Assembly: GCA_038207265.1 (NCBI GenBank) | Contig: JBBQZZ010000005.1 | Coordinates: forward strand, 227,979-291,978 | Direction: 5' to 3' | DNA: 64,000 nt | From: JACMLD01 sp038207265 | Lineage (GTDB): Bacteria; Bacteroidota; Bacteroidia; Chitinophagales; Chitinophagaceae | Shown: piece after piece, positions 27,175 through 37,112 of the stretch | Position numbering within the stretch: position 1 is the stretch's first letter | Layout: each line of letters begins with the position of its first letter | The notes under the pieces: generated by a model | Told to the model about the DNA's origin: nothing | Databases searched by the model: none | What the model saw: only the letters and a program-made list of their open reading frames with translations | Position numbers and translations under genes: made by a program

Positions 27175-28581
27175 TTACAATAAAGTGCCTTTTAAAATAA
27201 TAGCAGCAATCGTAAAATAAATAACCAATCCTGTTACATCTACCAGTGTGGCTACCAGCGGTGCAGAAGAAGTAGCCGGATCTATTTTGAATTTCTTCAG
27301 TACCATGGGTATCATTGAACCACTTAATGTACCCCAGATAACAATACCGATCAGCGAAAAGAATATGGTTACTGCCAACAATACCCAATGGGATCCATAA
27401 TTATACAGGTGAAGGTTTTGCCAGAGCGTGATGCGCAGAAATCCAATCGCACCCAGCAGAATACCCAGCGAAAGGCCGGATAATAATTCACGTCTCATGA
27501 CATACCACCAATCGCGTAACGACAATTCTTTTAAAGACATGGCGCGTATAATTAGTGTAGCAGCCTGCGATCCACTGTTACCGCCACTGGAAATTATCAA
27601 TGGGACAAACAGTGCCAGCACAATGGCTTTGGACATCTCCTTATCAAAATAACCCATGGCTGTTGCAGTAAACATTTCGCCTAAAAATAAAATGATCAAC
27701 CAGCCGGCGCGCTTGCGCAGCAAAGAGAAGAAAGGCGTTTTTACATAAGGATAATCCAGTTCTTCCAATCCCCCGAATTTCTGGATGGCGGCTGTATCTT
27801 TTTGTTCAACAACATCCAATACATCATCCACCGTAATTACACCCAGCAATACATTATCATCATTTGTAACAGGCAACACTACCCGATCATATACTTTGAA
27901 TTTGGAAACGGCTTCTTCTTTGCTATCTGTCATTTTCAGGCTTACACAAAATCCGTCCAGTATGTCTTCAATTTTACGGGAAGGTTCATTGAGTACAAAA
28001 CGGCGAACAGGAATGTCGTCAATAAGCCTCCCTTTTTTATCTACTACATAAATAACATTGGCGGCTTCAGAATCTTTGTGAAATTTCCTGAGGTGTTCAT
28101 TGGCGGCGGAAATGGTCATATCCCGTTCAATGGTTGCAAAATCTGTATTGATGATTCTCGCTACGCTTCTTTCCGGGTAACCCAGCAAATCATGTGTTGT
28201 TTTTTTATTGGTCTCGTTCAGGTAATCAATAAAAGAAGATAATTCAACACCGTTTAATGCTGAATAAAAATTCATCCGGTCATCTGAACTCAATTCATTC
28301 AAAATGTAGGAAGCTTGTTCACGCGAGATACCTTTGATTATTTTTCTTTGCAGCTGTTCATCTATGTATGGAAAAACCTGCACCTGTTTGCTGGCCGCAA
28401 AGGATTTAAAAGCAGGTATGGCTTTTTCGGCCGGTATACTGGTGAAAATGGTTGAGACTTCTGATGGGTGCACATAGTGTTTGTCTTTTGAAAGGCCAAG
28501 CAGTCCGGTAAAATCACCTTTCAAAATGTGGGACCGTATTTCTTTCAGTTTTATTCCGGATTGTTTCAGGAAATCAACCAT
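27175..28581 (-). CDS. mgtE: Magnesium transporter MgtE
   Basis: A 468-residue protein with the MgtE order: an N-terminal helical superfamily domain, two CBS domains (about 140-265; segments VYVVDKKGRLIDD and VLLGVITVDDVLDVVE) and a C-terminal five-helix membrane domain with the signature SSGGNSGSQAAT. MgtE is a Mg2+ channel gated by the cytosolic domains. The M20 gene follows in the same direction. A small GCTGAT/ATCAGC hairpin at 28610-28626 lies upstream of the start; I see no Mg riboswitch. Confidence 0.95.
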   Translation of the reverse strand: MVDFLKQSGIKLKEIRSHILKGDFTGLLGLSKDKHYVHPSEVSTIFTSIPAEKAIPAFKSFAASKQVQVFPYIDEQLQRKIIKGISREQASYILNELSSDDRMNFYSALNGVELSSFIDYLNETNKKTTHDLLGYPERSVARIINTDFATIERDMTISAANEHLRKFHKDSEAANVIYVVDKKGRLIDDIPVRRFVLNEPSRKIEDILDGFCVSLKMTDSKEEAVSKFKVYDRVVLPVTNDDNVLLGVITVDDVLDVVEQKDTAAIQKFGGLEELDYPYVKTPFFSLLRKRAGWLIILFLGEMFTATAMGYFDKEMSKAIVLALFVPLIISSGGNSGSQAATLIIRAMSLKELSLRDWWYVMRRELLSGLSLGILLGAIGFLRITLWQNLHLYNYGSHWVLLAVTIFFSLIGIVIWGTLSGSMIPMVLKKFKIDPATSSAPLVATLVDVTGLVIYFTIAAIILKGTLL

Positions 28582-28659
28582 ATATTGGCAGTTTAGCCGT
28601 GTAATTTAAGCTGATATGGAATCAGCAATTGTTAACGAGATCAATTTTTCATTACTGCA

Positions 28660-29982
28660 TTATAATTCAAAATGTAAACGCAGTGCTACAGTTTGAACAG
28701 GTCCGCGATCTTTATTATAAGCAGGATGGATGATAAACTGGTAGTCCGGACTGAGCAATAAATGCAACTCTTTAATATTGTATCCATAAAACAATTCAAA
28801 AACATTCTCAGTTCCATAATTTAATTTTCCATCGCCAATAATAAAACCATAGCCGCCATTTTCCAGGTATTTGCGATGAGGTTTGGATATGCCATTGCCG
28901 GTATAGGCTATTCCAATTTTATCACCCAAACGTTTCCATGCATTGCCATTCAATGAAAGCCCGGTGGAAAAACTTCTGTCTATTTCAGTAAAAGCCCAGG
29001 TTTCATTGTTGCCATCGTTCCAGCTATACCGATAAAAAGTTCCACCATTTTGAAATTGATGTTCGGCATTTATATAAAAACCGGTTTTATCGCGACTGTA
29101 TTTTCGATTTGCTGTAATATCTGGTGAAAGGAATTGAATCAATCCTTCTTTAACAGCTTCATTGTAATTACCCATTCTTGCTTTGTTGTAAAAACCACCC
29201 AGGCGGATAACTATTTTATCAATCTTGTTTAAATGGAATTGTTTTTCCGCTTCCACTACAGAACCAAAAGCATTATTAATATTCTTATCAAGCACCTGTC
29301 CGTTTGCAAATTCTGGTACTTGTATCAATCCACCGCGCAGCGCCCAGTCAACTTTTTTTAATTCAATCACAAGTCCATTGGTATAGCCTCTTGTATTTGC
29401 CGGGTAATCCCAGGCACCAGCACTCATCAGGCTCCAGTTCATAAAATCCGTACGGGGATCATGACTATAACTGTTGTCATCAAAAAAATCTGCCACACTA
29501 AACTTACCTGCACGAATGGCGAGATAAGAGATGGCCCTATATTGTCTCAATTGATTCTGATCGTCTTCTATCAACTCTTTATCATCAGACAAAGGAAATT
29601 TCTGTTCAATATAAGCACGGGCCAGATAGAGTTTCGGTTCTGCACTTCCTATCCTGAATGTTTCTCCATTGGGAAACCCGGCTATACCGGTTGCTTTACT
29701 TAATCCTTCGCCCCCTGCAATTTCTGCATTAATAAATATAGCAGCATTGCGCCACAATCTTCTGCCAACATAATAAGTATTGGTAAACGAAACTTTTGTG
29801 CCTTCAGAAGTTTGCAAACTATTGTTGCCGGAATATTTTGCTGCAAAATTGAAATGGTACTGGGGAATAACGGTTGCCTGTAAGTGAAGACTCCAATTTT
29901 TTTGAATACTACTGTCTTTGATGATTTGTGCGGCTGCCGGAAAAGACGCGATTAAAATTACGAACACGAATTTCATTTTCAT
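28660..29982 (-). CDS. OprB-like carbohydrate porin
   Basis: A 440-residue protein read from the ATG at 29982, which gives a proper signal peptide (MKMKFVFVILIASFPAAAQ); the upstream ATG at 30033 adds residues that do not fit. The segment SYSHDPRTDFMNWSLM followed by AWDYPANTRGYTNG is typical of the OprB/carbohydrate-selective porin family. The C-terminus ends in an aromatic-rich strand (VALRLHFEL). It should form a sugar-permeable outer-membrane barrel. It is a single gene, divergent from tonB. Confidence 0.84.
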   Translation of the reverse strand: MKMKFVFVILIASFPAAAQIIKDSSIQKNWSLHLQATVIPQYHFNFAAKYSGNNSLQTSEGTKVSFTNTYYVGRRLWRNAAIFINAEIAGGEGLSKATGIAGFPNGETFRIGSAEPKLYLARAYIEQKFPLSDDKELIEDDQNQLRQYRAISYLAIRAGKFSVADFFDDNSYSHDPRTDFMNWSLMSAGAWDYPANTRGYTNGLVIELKKVDWALRGGLIQVPEFANGQVLDKNINNAFGSVVEAEKQFHLNKIDKIVIRLGGFYNKARMGNYNEAVKEGLIQFLSPDITANRKYSRDKTGFYINAEHQFQNGGTFYRYSWNDGNNETWAFTEIDRSFSTGLSLNGNAWKRLGDKIGIAYTGNGISKPHRKYLENGGYGFIIGDGKLNYGTENVFELFYGYNIKELHLLLSPDYQFIIHPAYNKDRGPVQTVALRLHFEL

Positions 29983-30151
29983 CTGGTTTAAAAATTGAAC
30001 GCGCAAAAATAGAAAATGCATGCAGTTTAACACAGTTGTATGGCATCAATCTTTGCAATAAGGATGCGAAAAATGCATGATTATTTTTTATTGCTTTTTG
30101 AAACCCTTATGGAAATATTTCACTTCCACATCTCATTATAAATTGTCAATT

Positions 30152-30964
30152 ATGCATGCCAATCGCATACTAACAGCCGACCTGCTCGATATTCTGTTTG
30201 ACGAACGCAATAAAGAATATGGAGCATATGATCTGAGAAAGAATTACCAGCGAAGACTGGGACGTTCGGTATTGTCAATGTTGATAATTGTAATGCTGTT
30301 GATGATCGCTTATTTTTTATTCGGATCCGCAAAGCCTGGTAGTACTGGATTATTAGCAGGTCCAGACGTTAAATTAGATGCTATAACACCCAAAGAAAAA
30401 AAACAGGAAATAATTGTTCCGCCTCCGGTTAAACATGAGATCCCGAAATTGAAAACCATTCCCTATACGGTACCTAAGATTGAAGTGGATCCACCAGCAA
30501 ATGAAAGGCCACCGGAAATGAAGGAAGTGGAGAATGCAAAAATAGCCGACTATACAAGTAATGGAAAAGACGATGACGGCAGCATTACGCTACCGGTGGA
30601 TGAAAGAAAAGGAATAGTTGACGCACCCAAAAAGCAGGAAGAGGATGCGCCCTTTACAAGAGTAGAAATAGAATCACAATACCCTGGTGGACTAACAGCA
30701 TGGGCCGCTTACCTTAACCGCAACCTGACTTACCCGCAGGATGCAGTTGATAAAGAAATCCAGGGAACCATCATAATACAATTTATAGTTGACGTTGCAG
30801 GAAATGTAAGTGATGTAATAGCTGTAAGCGGTCCGGAGGAATTACGCCTGGCTGCTATCAATGTGATAAAGAAAAGTGGTAAGTGGACGCCTGCCATACA
30901 AAATGGTCAGAAAGTAAAATCCTATAAGAAACAACCTGTTTCGTTTCGGTTGCAAGACAATTAG
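30152..30964 (+). CDS. tonB: TonB-type energy transducer
   Basis: A 271-residue protein starting at the ATG at 30152 (MHANRILTADLLDILF). It has the Bacteroidota TonB N-terminus ERNKEYGAYDLRKNY, one membrane helix at about 39-59, a Pro/Lys-rich periplasmic spacer, and a C-terminal TonB domain (LNRNLTYPQDAVDKEIQG, then IIIQFIVDVAGNV). It should couple inner-membrane proton force to TonB-dependent receptors. An upstream ATG at 30077 was not used because its 25 extra residues do not match the family. No ExbB/ExbD genes are adjacent. Confidence 0.9.
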   Translation: MHANRILTADLLDILFDERNKEYGAYDLRKNYQRRLGRSVLSMLIIVMLLMIAYFLFGSAKPGSTGLLAGPDVKLDAITPKEKKQEIIVPPPVKHEIPKLKTIPYTVPKIEVDPPANERPPEMKEVENAKIADYTSNGKDDDGSITLPVDERKGIVDAPKKQEEDAPFTRVEIESQYPGGLTAWAAYLNRNLTYPQDAVDKEIQGTIIIQFIVDVAGNVSDVIAVSGPEELRLAAINVIKKSGKWTPAIQNGQKVKSYKKQPVSFRLQDN

Positions 30965-31048
30965 TTGAAAAGCCAGATGTCAGGTGCCTGATTTCATCTA
31001 CTCTGAATACCTGGTTATTTTTGGCCAATAATTATTTTCTATTTTTTG

Positions 31049-31177
31049 GGGTGAACCGCCCCGGTAGCTTCGAAACCCGGTAATTCGCGTTTAGGGCGAC
31101 CCACCCGAGGTCGGTTCCAAGGTGGCTCTCCCTTGCTTAGGAATTTCAGCTAACAAGACTCACTGGATGGCTCACCC
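31049..31177. ncRNA. Candidate structured RNA of unknown class, 129 nt, strand unresolved
   Basis: The 318-bp gene-free stretch 30965-31282 holds a GC-richer island. GGGTGAACC (31049-31057) pairs with GGCTCACCC (31169-31177), 8 of 9 positions, closing the element on itself. Inside, CGCCC/GGGCG (31057-31061 and 31094-31098) and CCACC/GGTGG (31101-31105 and 31121-31125) form further helices. It has no open frame. It does not show the signatures of tRNA, SRP RNA, RNase P or the riboswitches I know. It lies between convergent tonB and czcA genes. Confidence 0.45.
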
Positions 31178-31282
31178 TAAAATCAATATAGCATTAGCCT
31201 TCCATAGCATTTTATGAAAGTCGAATCATACTTGCCCGCATGACCTTGCCCGGCGGGTATCAGAAAATCATACATCCTCCAC

Positions 31283-34200
31283 CTATTTGGTTATCACTCC
31301 CACTTTTTTCAGGAATCCCCTGCTGCTGCGGTGGTGCATGAATTTAAATACCAGTGAATAAATAGCAGGTAGTATTAGCAATGTAAGGATCGTAGAAGTT
31401 ATCAATCCGCCAATAACAACAACCGCTAACGGTTTTTGCGTTTCACTGCCAATACCTGTTGATATAGCAGCCGGCATTAAGCCAATCATTGCCATTAAAG
31501 CAGTCATTACAACGGGTCTCACTCTCGATATCACTCCTTCGCGGATAGCATCGTCCAGATGCATGCGGGCGGCTAAATTTTTACGGAATACCGATATTAA
31601 GATTACACCATTCTGAATACAAACACCAAACAAAGCGATAAAGCCAATACCTGCGGAAATACTAAAGTTGATGCCAGTAATATGTAGTGCCAGTATTCCA
31701 CCTATCAAAGCAAAGGGCACATTCATAATCGTCAGTAATGCGTCTTTCACATTGCCATATGTAATGAATAGTATTAAAAAGATAACCAATAAACAAATAG
31801 GTACTACGCGATTCAAAGTTTTGGTTGCACGTTGCTGGTTTTCAAATTCACCGTTCCAGCTCATCTTATAGCCCTCTGGTAAATGAACGGCTTCATTTAC
31901 TTTTTCCTGCGCTTCCGCAATGGTGCTCCCCAAATCTCTTTCACGTACAGAAAATTTAACGGCGATATGTCGCATGTTGTTATCCCGGAATATAAACGCA
32001 GGACCCGTTAATGTTTTTATGATCGCAATCTCTTTCAATGGTACTTTAGCACCATCGCTGGTGGGTACCATTAAATTCTCAATAGTAGCCTGTGATCCGC
32101 GAAACTCCTGCTGGTAACGAACCCGCACATCAAATTTTCTTTCTCCTTCATAAAGTTGGGTGGCAGCTTTTCCACCGATGGCCATTTCAATAACGGCATT
32201 GGCATCTGCAGTAGTAACTCCATAGAAGGCCATCTTTTGTTGATCCAATTCTATCCTGAATTCTGGCTGTCCAAGGTTTCTAAGCACACCCAAATCTTCA
32301 ATGCCCCGCACGGTTTTGAGTACGTTCAGTACACTGTCTGCTTTATCATCCAATGTTTTGAAATCGGGTCCGAAAATTTTCACCGCAAGTGCTGCATTTA
32401 CGCCCGCTACCGCTTCTTCCACATTATCGCGGATGGGTTGGGAATAGTTAAATGTAATGCCCGGAAATTTTCTCAACTGCGCATCCATCTCATCTATCAA
32501 TTGTTCACCGGTAATTTTTCTTTCCCATTCTTTTTTTGGTTTCAAATCAACTTGTATCTGTACATTGAAAAACCCTTTGGGATCTGTTCCATCATTGGTT
32601 CTTCCTACCTGTGACAAAGTTTGTTTCACTTCCGGAAACTTTGCCAGTATGTCGATCATTTTATTTGAAATGGTATTGGCTTCAGTGAGGGATACACTCA
32701 TGGGTAACTCGGCTTCCACCCATAATGCACCTTCATTCAAATCAGGTAAAAATTCAGTACCTAGGAATTTAAAAGAGAAAAAGCTAACGAGCATCACTGC
32801 CAATGCCAGTAGCACGCTCTTCTTTTGGTTGCGATAAACAATATCGAATAATTTGCTGACTCCCTTTTCAAAAAATATAACAATGGGATTATGTTTCTCG
32901 CGCACATTTCTTCTTAATAAAATACTTGAAAGCGCAGGTACCAACGTGAGCGTAAACAGCAATGCTCCCAGCAAAGCAAAACCCAATGTATAAGCCAGTG
33001 GCGCAAACATTTTTCCTTCCACTTTCTGAAATGCGAAAATTGGAATTAGACAGGTAATGATAATCAGTTTTGAAAAGAAAATGGCTTTTCCCATTTCCGT
33101 TCCGGTATTTTTAAACAACCCCAGTTTAGCCAGCTTATTGAATTTTTCCATACCCACTTCGCGGGCTTTGTGATCCAATGCCACAAATAAACCTTCCACC
33201 ATAACTACTGCGCCGTCGATGATGATTCCAAAATCGATAGCACCCATGGATAGCAGGTTTGCACTCATCCCTTTTATGCGCATACAAATAAAAGCAAACA
33301 GTAATGACAGCGGGATGATGATACTAACGGTGAGGGTCGTACGCCAGTCGGCCATAAACAACAACACTATCACCGTAACCAGTACAATGCCTTCAATGAG
33401 ATTATGAATCACAGTTTCCTGCGCAAAGTCCATGAGGTTGGTGCGATCATAAAAAGTACTGATCTTTACGTCTTTTGGCAAGATAGAATTGTTCAGGTCA
33501 TTTACTTTAGCACGAACCCTGTCAAGCACCTCACTGGGATTTTCTCCTTTGCGCATCACGATGATACCTTCCAATACATCTTCCTGCTGGTCTCTTGCAA
33601 CCTGTCCCAGCCTTGGTTTGCCAGCCTCCACTACATTGCCAATATTTCTCACCAGTAATGGAACACCATTTATTTTATTGATGATGATATTGTTGATATC
33701 TTCTACATCGTTCAATACACCGATGCCCCTGACTACATAACTTTGTCCATTTCGTTCAATTACATCACCCCCTACGTTTACGTTACTTTTTGCAATGGCG
33801 TTGTAAACATCAAGGGAAGTCAGGTTGTATTTGATAAGTAATTGCGGATTCACACTTACCTCAAACGTTTTTTCTTCGCCCCCAAAACTATTTACATCTG
33901 CTATGCCCGGTACGCTTTTGAACTGGCGATCCAGTACCCAGTTTTGAATAGTGGTTAAATCGCGGATAGAACGGGTCTTACTTTTTAATGTATAACGAAA
34001 AATCTCGCCTGTAGGTCCATAAGGGGGTTGCACATCTGGTTTTACACCATCGGGTAAATCGGCTCCACCCAAACGGCTAAATACCTGCTGGCGTGCAAAT
34101 GCATCATCCACATCATCATCAAAAATGATTCGCATATAGCACAAGCCAAATGCTGAAGTAGTACGGAGGTTGGATTTTTTCTGAACAGAATTCAAGACTG

Positions 34201-34420
34201 TCTCCAATGGGATGGTTACAAACTTTTCTACCTCCTCTGCACTACGGCCCGGCCATTGCGCGATGATGATGATCTGTGTATTGGTTACATCCGGAAAAGT
34301 TTCTATTGGTGTTTCAGTGTAACTCCATATACCTATCGCCACCAGTATACCTGTCATGAAAAAGACAAAATAGCGGTGCCGGAGCGAAAAATGTATAATA
34401 CTTTTTATAAACTTGTTCAT
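31283..34420 (-). CDS. czcA: CzcA/CusA-type heavy-metal efflux RND pump
   Basis: A 1045-residue inner-membrane RND protein with 12 predicted membrane helices and two large periplasmic loops. The HME-type motif GAIDFGIIIDGAVVMVEG is in TM4, with the Asp/Glu residues of the proton relay. The N-terminus ends its first helix at TETPIETFPDVTN, the usual HME pattern. It pumps divalent or monovalent metal ions with the adaptor and outer-membrane channel encoded upstream. The metal cannot be named from sequence. It is the last gene of the efflux operon. Confidence 0.94.
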   Translation of the reverse strand: MNKFIKSIIHFSLRHRYFVFFMTGILVAIGIWSYTETPIETFPDVTNTQIIIIAQWPGRSAEEVEKFVTIPLETVLNSVQKKSNLRTTSAFGLCYMRIIFDDDVDDAFARQQVFSRLGGADLPDGVKPDVQPPYGPTGEIFRYTLKSKTRSIRDLTTIQNWVLDRQFKSVPGIADVNSFGGEEKTFEVSVNPQLLIKYNLTSLDVYNAIAKSNVNVGGDVIERNGQSYVVRGIGVLNDVEDINNIIINKINGVPLLVRNIGNVVEAGKPRLGQVARDQQEDVLEGIIVMRKGENPSEVLDRVRAKVNDLNNSILPKDVKISTFYDRTNLMDFAQETVIHNLIEGIVLVTVIVLLFMADWRTTLTVSIIIPLSLLFAFICMRIKGMSANLLSMGAIDFGIIIDGAVVMVEGLFVALDHKAREVGMEKFNKLAKLGLFKNTGTEMGKAIFFSKLIIITCLIPIFAFQKVEGKMFAPLAYTLGFALLGALLFTLTLVPALSSILLRRNVREKHNPIVIFFEKGVSKLFDIVYRNQKKSVLLALAVMLVSFFSFKFLGTEFLPDLNEGALWVEAELPMSVSLTEANTISNKMIDILAKFPEVKQTLSQVGRTNDGTDPKGFFNVQIQVDLKPKKEWERKITGEQLIDEMDAQLRKFPGITFNYSQPIRDNVEEAVAGVNAALAVKIFGPDFKTLDDKADSVLNVLKTVRGIEDLGVLRNLGQPEFRIELDQQKMAFYGVTTADANAVIEMAIGGKAATQLYEGERKFDVRVRYQQEFRGSQATIENLMVPTSDGAKVPLKEIAIIKTLTGPAFIFRDNNMRHIAVKFSVRERDLGSTIAEAQEKVNEAVHLPEGYKMSWNGEFENQQRATKTLNRVVPICLLVIFLILFITYGNVKDALLTIMNVPFALIGGILALHITGINFSISAGIGFIALFGVCIQNGVILISVFRKNLAARMHLDDAIREGVISRVRPVVMTALMAMIGLMPAAISTGIGSETQKPLAVVVIGGLITSTILTLLILPAIYSLVFKFMHHRSSRGFLKKVGVITK

Positions 34421-34501
34421 GGGAAATTTTATGTAGCCATCTTTTATTTATAAACCTGGCGTAAAGCAGCCTGCCGCGAAAGATGCGGTAATGCTACTGT
34501 T

Positions 34502-35608
34502 CTATTCTTCTTTCAACGCATTAAATAATAAAATTTGATTATTGCCAACCAACTGTTCGCCTGCTTTGATACCAGCTCCGATATAATCCCGGCCACCAAC
34601 CGATTTTAGTAGTTGTACTTCTCTTAATTCCAGGTTGCAGTTATCGTGATAAATAATAACATATGTTTTGTCGTTGTCAGTAATAACTCCATCGGATGGA
34701 ATGGCTACTGTTTTACGGCCTTCTTTATTTTCAATTAATATATTAGCAAACATTTCAGGTTTCATGCGCATACCGGGGTTGGCTAAACGCACTCTTATTT
34801 TCATTACTTTGGTTACGGGGTCAAGTATCTGGTTTACCTTGTCTACCACTCCGCTAAATGTTGAGTCGGGATAAGCAAGTGTGGTTACTTTTGCGGTATA
34901 ACCCTCTTTTACTTTAGCAATATCGCTTTCGTACACATTGGCCCAAACCCATACATCGCTGATATCTCCAATGGTGAATAAGTTATCGGCATTGTCATTC
35001 CTGATAAAACCACCCTGGCTTATTTTTTTCTCTACAACATAACCACTCATTGGTGCAGTAATTATATAAGTGCCGTTTACAGAAGTATGCCCGCCACCGT
35101 TAATGGCTATTTGTTCCTTTATTTTATTTGTAACAGAGAGCGCTTTGTTATAATTTTCTTTGGCTTCAATGAATTCTCGCTCACTGGCAATGCCATTTTT
35201 ATAAAGCGATTCAGTATTGTCCATTTGCTTTTTTGCAATGGTCACATCATTACCGGTTGTTGACAAGTCGCTGTAATTGCCCGCCACATCAGCGCTTTTG
35301 ATCACTGCCAAAGTCTGCCCCCTGCTTACTTTGTCTCCAATAGAAACTTTTACTTCCACCACCTGTCCGCTGCTGAATGGAAATACTTTCACTACTTTAT
35401 TGTCATTGAAACTAATTTCACCAGAGAGCTTCAACTCATCATTGATATTTTCTATGCCGGCAGTATCAATATGTATCAATTTGGATAGAGAGTCTGAAAT
35501 ACAAACTTTGTCTTTTTTGGCCGGCGTTTTATTTTCTGTACCGCTGTTGCACGACGTGAGCCACAATGCCAGTACAGTTAAAAAAGATGATTGAATAATT
35601 TTTATCAT
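34502..35608 (-). CDS. czcB: Efflux RND periplasmic adaptor lipoprotein (CzcB-type)
   Basis: A 368-residue membrane-fusion protein with a lipoprotein signal (LTSC, modified Cys at 20). A barrel-sandwich/lipoyl region (GDKVSRGQTLAVIKSADV and MSGYVVEKKISQGGFI) is split by a helical hairpin rich in Lys/Glu at about 125-165. It links CzcA to the outer-membrane channel. It has no extra His-rich metal-binding tail, unlike some CzcB proteins. Order with its neighbours is channel-adaptor-pump. Confidence 0.92.
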   Translation of the reverse strand: MIKIIQSSFLTVLALWLTSCNSGTENKTPAKKDKVCISDSLSKLIHIDTAGIENINDELKLSGEISFNDNKVVKVFPFSSGQVVEVKVSIGDKVSRGQTLAVIKSADVAGNYSDLSTTGNDVTIAKKQMDNTESLYKNGIASEREFIEAKENYNKALSVTNKIKEQIAINGGGHTSVNGTYIITAPMSGYVVEKKISQGGFIRNDNADNLFTIGDISDVWVWANVYESDIAKVKEGYTAKVTTLAYPDSTFSGVVDKVNQILDPVTKVMKIRVRLANPGMRMKPEMFANILIENKEGRKTVAIPSDGVITDNDKTYVIIYHDNCNLELREVQLLKSVGGRDYIGAGIKAGEQLVGNNQILLFNALKEE

Positions 35609-35633
35609 TGTAGGAATTTATACTATATAGATT

Positions 35634-36896
35634 TTAATAGAGGTTTAAAATATTAGCTCCTGTACTATAGTTAAGTTCTTCTGCGGCGCTGCGCAGGTTG
35701 CCCTGTTGCTGGAGTTGTTTTGTGGCTGCTTCCTTGTAAGCATCAAAAAAATCAATAAACTCGAGTAAACTCACCTGTCGCTGCTGGTAACTCTGAATCA
35801 TGTTTTGCATCAGTTGGTTGTACCGGCTCATAAAATCTGGTGAGATGGTTTGTTGTAATTGCTGAACCGTTATTAATTTATGATAGGCAGTCATGACATC
35901 ATGTTCTACTGAATTTTGAACCTGTTGTACCATCACATCTGCCTGCTTAATATTGAGCTGCGCGGCTTTTATATTTCCTTTATTCCTGTTTAACAGGGGA
36001 AGTGGAAGCGAAATCCCTAATCCCCAGAAATTATTGATGTAACTGCTGCGCTGATCATATTCCAACCCAACCGTTACATCAGGCACGGTGAGTGCTTTCT
36101 GATAATTAAGGTTATGTTGCTGAGATAATAAATTGGTTTGTGCCAATTGTATATCGGGGCGGTTATTCCTGGCAGTGTCTATCAGCGCTGCGAGGCTGAA
36201 TGGAATGTTTACAGAAACTGTTTCCTTTAATTGTGGAACGAAAATGGTATCTCCTTTTACCTGTAACAGGGTGGTGAATTCTTTTTGTATGTCGGCAGAT
36301 TGTCTTTGCAGATCTGCGGCATCACTTTGCAAATTAAAAAGCAATGCCTTGATACGGATATTATCTTTCTGAGAAATATTGCCGGCCTGCAATTGTGCAT
36401 CCATACCTGTTGCCAGTTTTTTCAACGCATCAATTTCAGCATTGTAAATATTTAGTGTCTGAAATTGCTGACCAAGTGTTGTAAAATCGTTACGTAATAT
36501 GAAACGCAGGTTGCGAAGCAGATCGTTGAATTGCTGCGTTGCGCTCAATACATCGTCATTAACCAGTTGGACTAATTTATTTCTTTTACCTGCGGTTTTT
36601 ACTACTTGTTGTAATTGCAGGTATACCTGTCCAAAATTATTGTTGTGACGAAAAAATTTGCCGTCGTAAATATTTTGATCGGTATTTAATACAGGGTTAT
36701 CCCAATACCTGGCTTGCTGAACCAGGGCTTTATTGATGTCTATATTATATTGCTGCGCCAGCAAAGACAGGTTATTCTGTAAAAAAATAGATTCAGCCCT
36801 GGGTAATGTGATTTGAACAGAATCGGTTTTTTGCGCCTTGCTGCTAATGCCAAAAAGCAATAAAAAAAATGCCAGTTTGCAACGGCGGTATTTCAT
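35634..36896 (-). CDS. czcC: TolC-family outer-membrane efflux channel (CzcC-type)
   Basis: A 420-residue protein from the ATG at 36896, giving a signal peptide ending in SSKAQ. It has the two long coiled-coil halves of outer-membrane efflux proteins (repeats around ARYWDNPVLNTDQNIYDG and ARNNRPDIQLAQTNLLSQQ). It is the first gene of the efflux operon. A direct-repeat operator lies 45-81 bp upstream, with a candidate -7 box CAGCTTTG between the operator and the start. Confidence 0.92.
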   Translation of the reverse strand: MKYRRCKLAFFLLLFGISSKAQKTDSVQITLPRAESIFLQNNLSLLAQQYNIDINKALVQQARYWDNPVLNTDQNIYDGKFFRHNNNFGQVYLQLQQVVKTAGKRNKLVQLVNDDVLSATQQFNDLLRNLRFILRNDFTTLGQQFQTLNIYNAEIDALKKLATGMDAQLQAGNISQKDNIRIKALLFNLQSDAADLQRQSADIQKEFTTLLQVKGDTIFVPQLKETVSVNIPFSLAALIDTARNNRPDIQLAQTNLLSQQHNLNYQKALTVPDVTVGLEYDQRSSYINNFWGLGISLPLPLLNRNKGNIKAAQLNIKQADVMVQQVQNSVEHDVMTAYHKLITVQQLQQTISPDFMSRYNQLMQNMIQSYQQRQVSLLEFIDFFDAYKEAATKQLQQQGNLRSAAEELNYSTGANILNLY

Positions 36897-36920
36897 GGTT
36901 GAAGGTTTTATCTGTAGCTG

Positions 36921-36977
36921 CAAAGCTGCTGTTGTCTTTGGTTAAACGGTGATTAACAACTGTTAAACAGCAGTTAA
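36921..36977 (-). promoter_or_regulatory. Predicted promoter and double operator of czcCBA
   Basis: On the plus strand GTTAA at 36941 and 36962, ATTAA at 36952 and GTTAA at 36973 form two pairs with exactly 11-bp spacing. The -7-like box CAGCTTTG (minus strand, 36928-36921) is 12 nt beyond the nearest repeat. OmpR-type regulators bind direct repeats of this spacing. Confidence 0.6.
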
Positions 36978-37064
36978 CCACATTGGGAAAAATAGCAAAC
37001 GAAATGGTTTTATGCTTGTTGTTGAGTGGAAGGCTGTTTATTGTTATTTGCTGGTTATTGAAAT

Positions 37065-37085
37065 AAAAAAAGGGGCATGTGCCCC
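37065..37085 (-). terminator. Terminator of the response regulator gene
   Basis: A palindrome GGGGCATGTGCCCC (37072-37085) followed on the minus strand by a run of T. It separates the two-component genes from the efflux operon, so the latter needs its own promoter. Confidence 0.8.
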
Positions 37086-37112
37086 GTAGAAAATAATTTG
37101 TTCTTTGCTTAT

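Noticed and set aside
28610..28626. GCTGAT/ATCAGC hairpin upstream of mgtE as a Mg riboswitch
   Set aside because: Only 6 bp and without any M-box or related sequence features.
31235..31258. CCCGC/GCGGG hairpin after czcA as a terminator
   Set aside because: Only a 5-bp stem with a long loop and no T-run on the minus strand.
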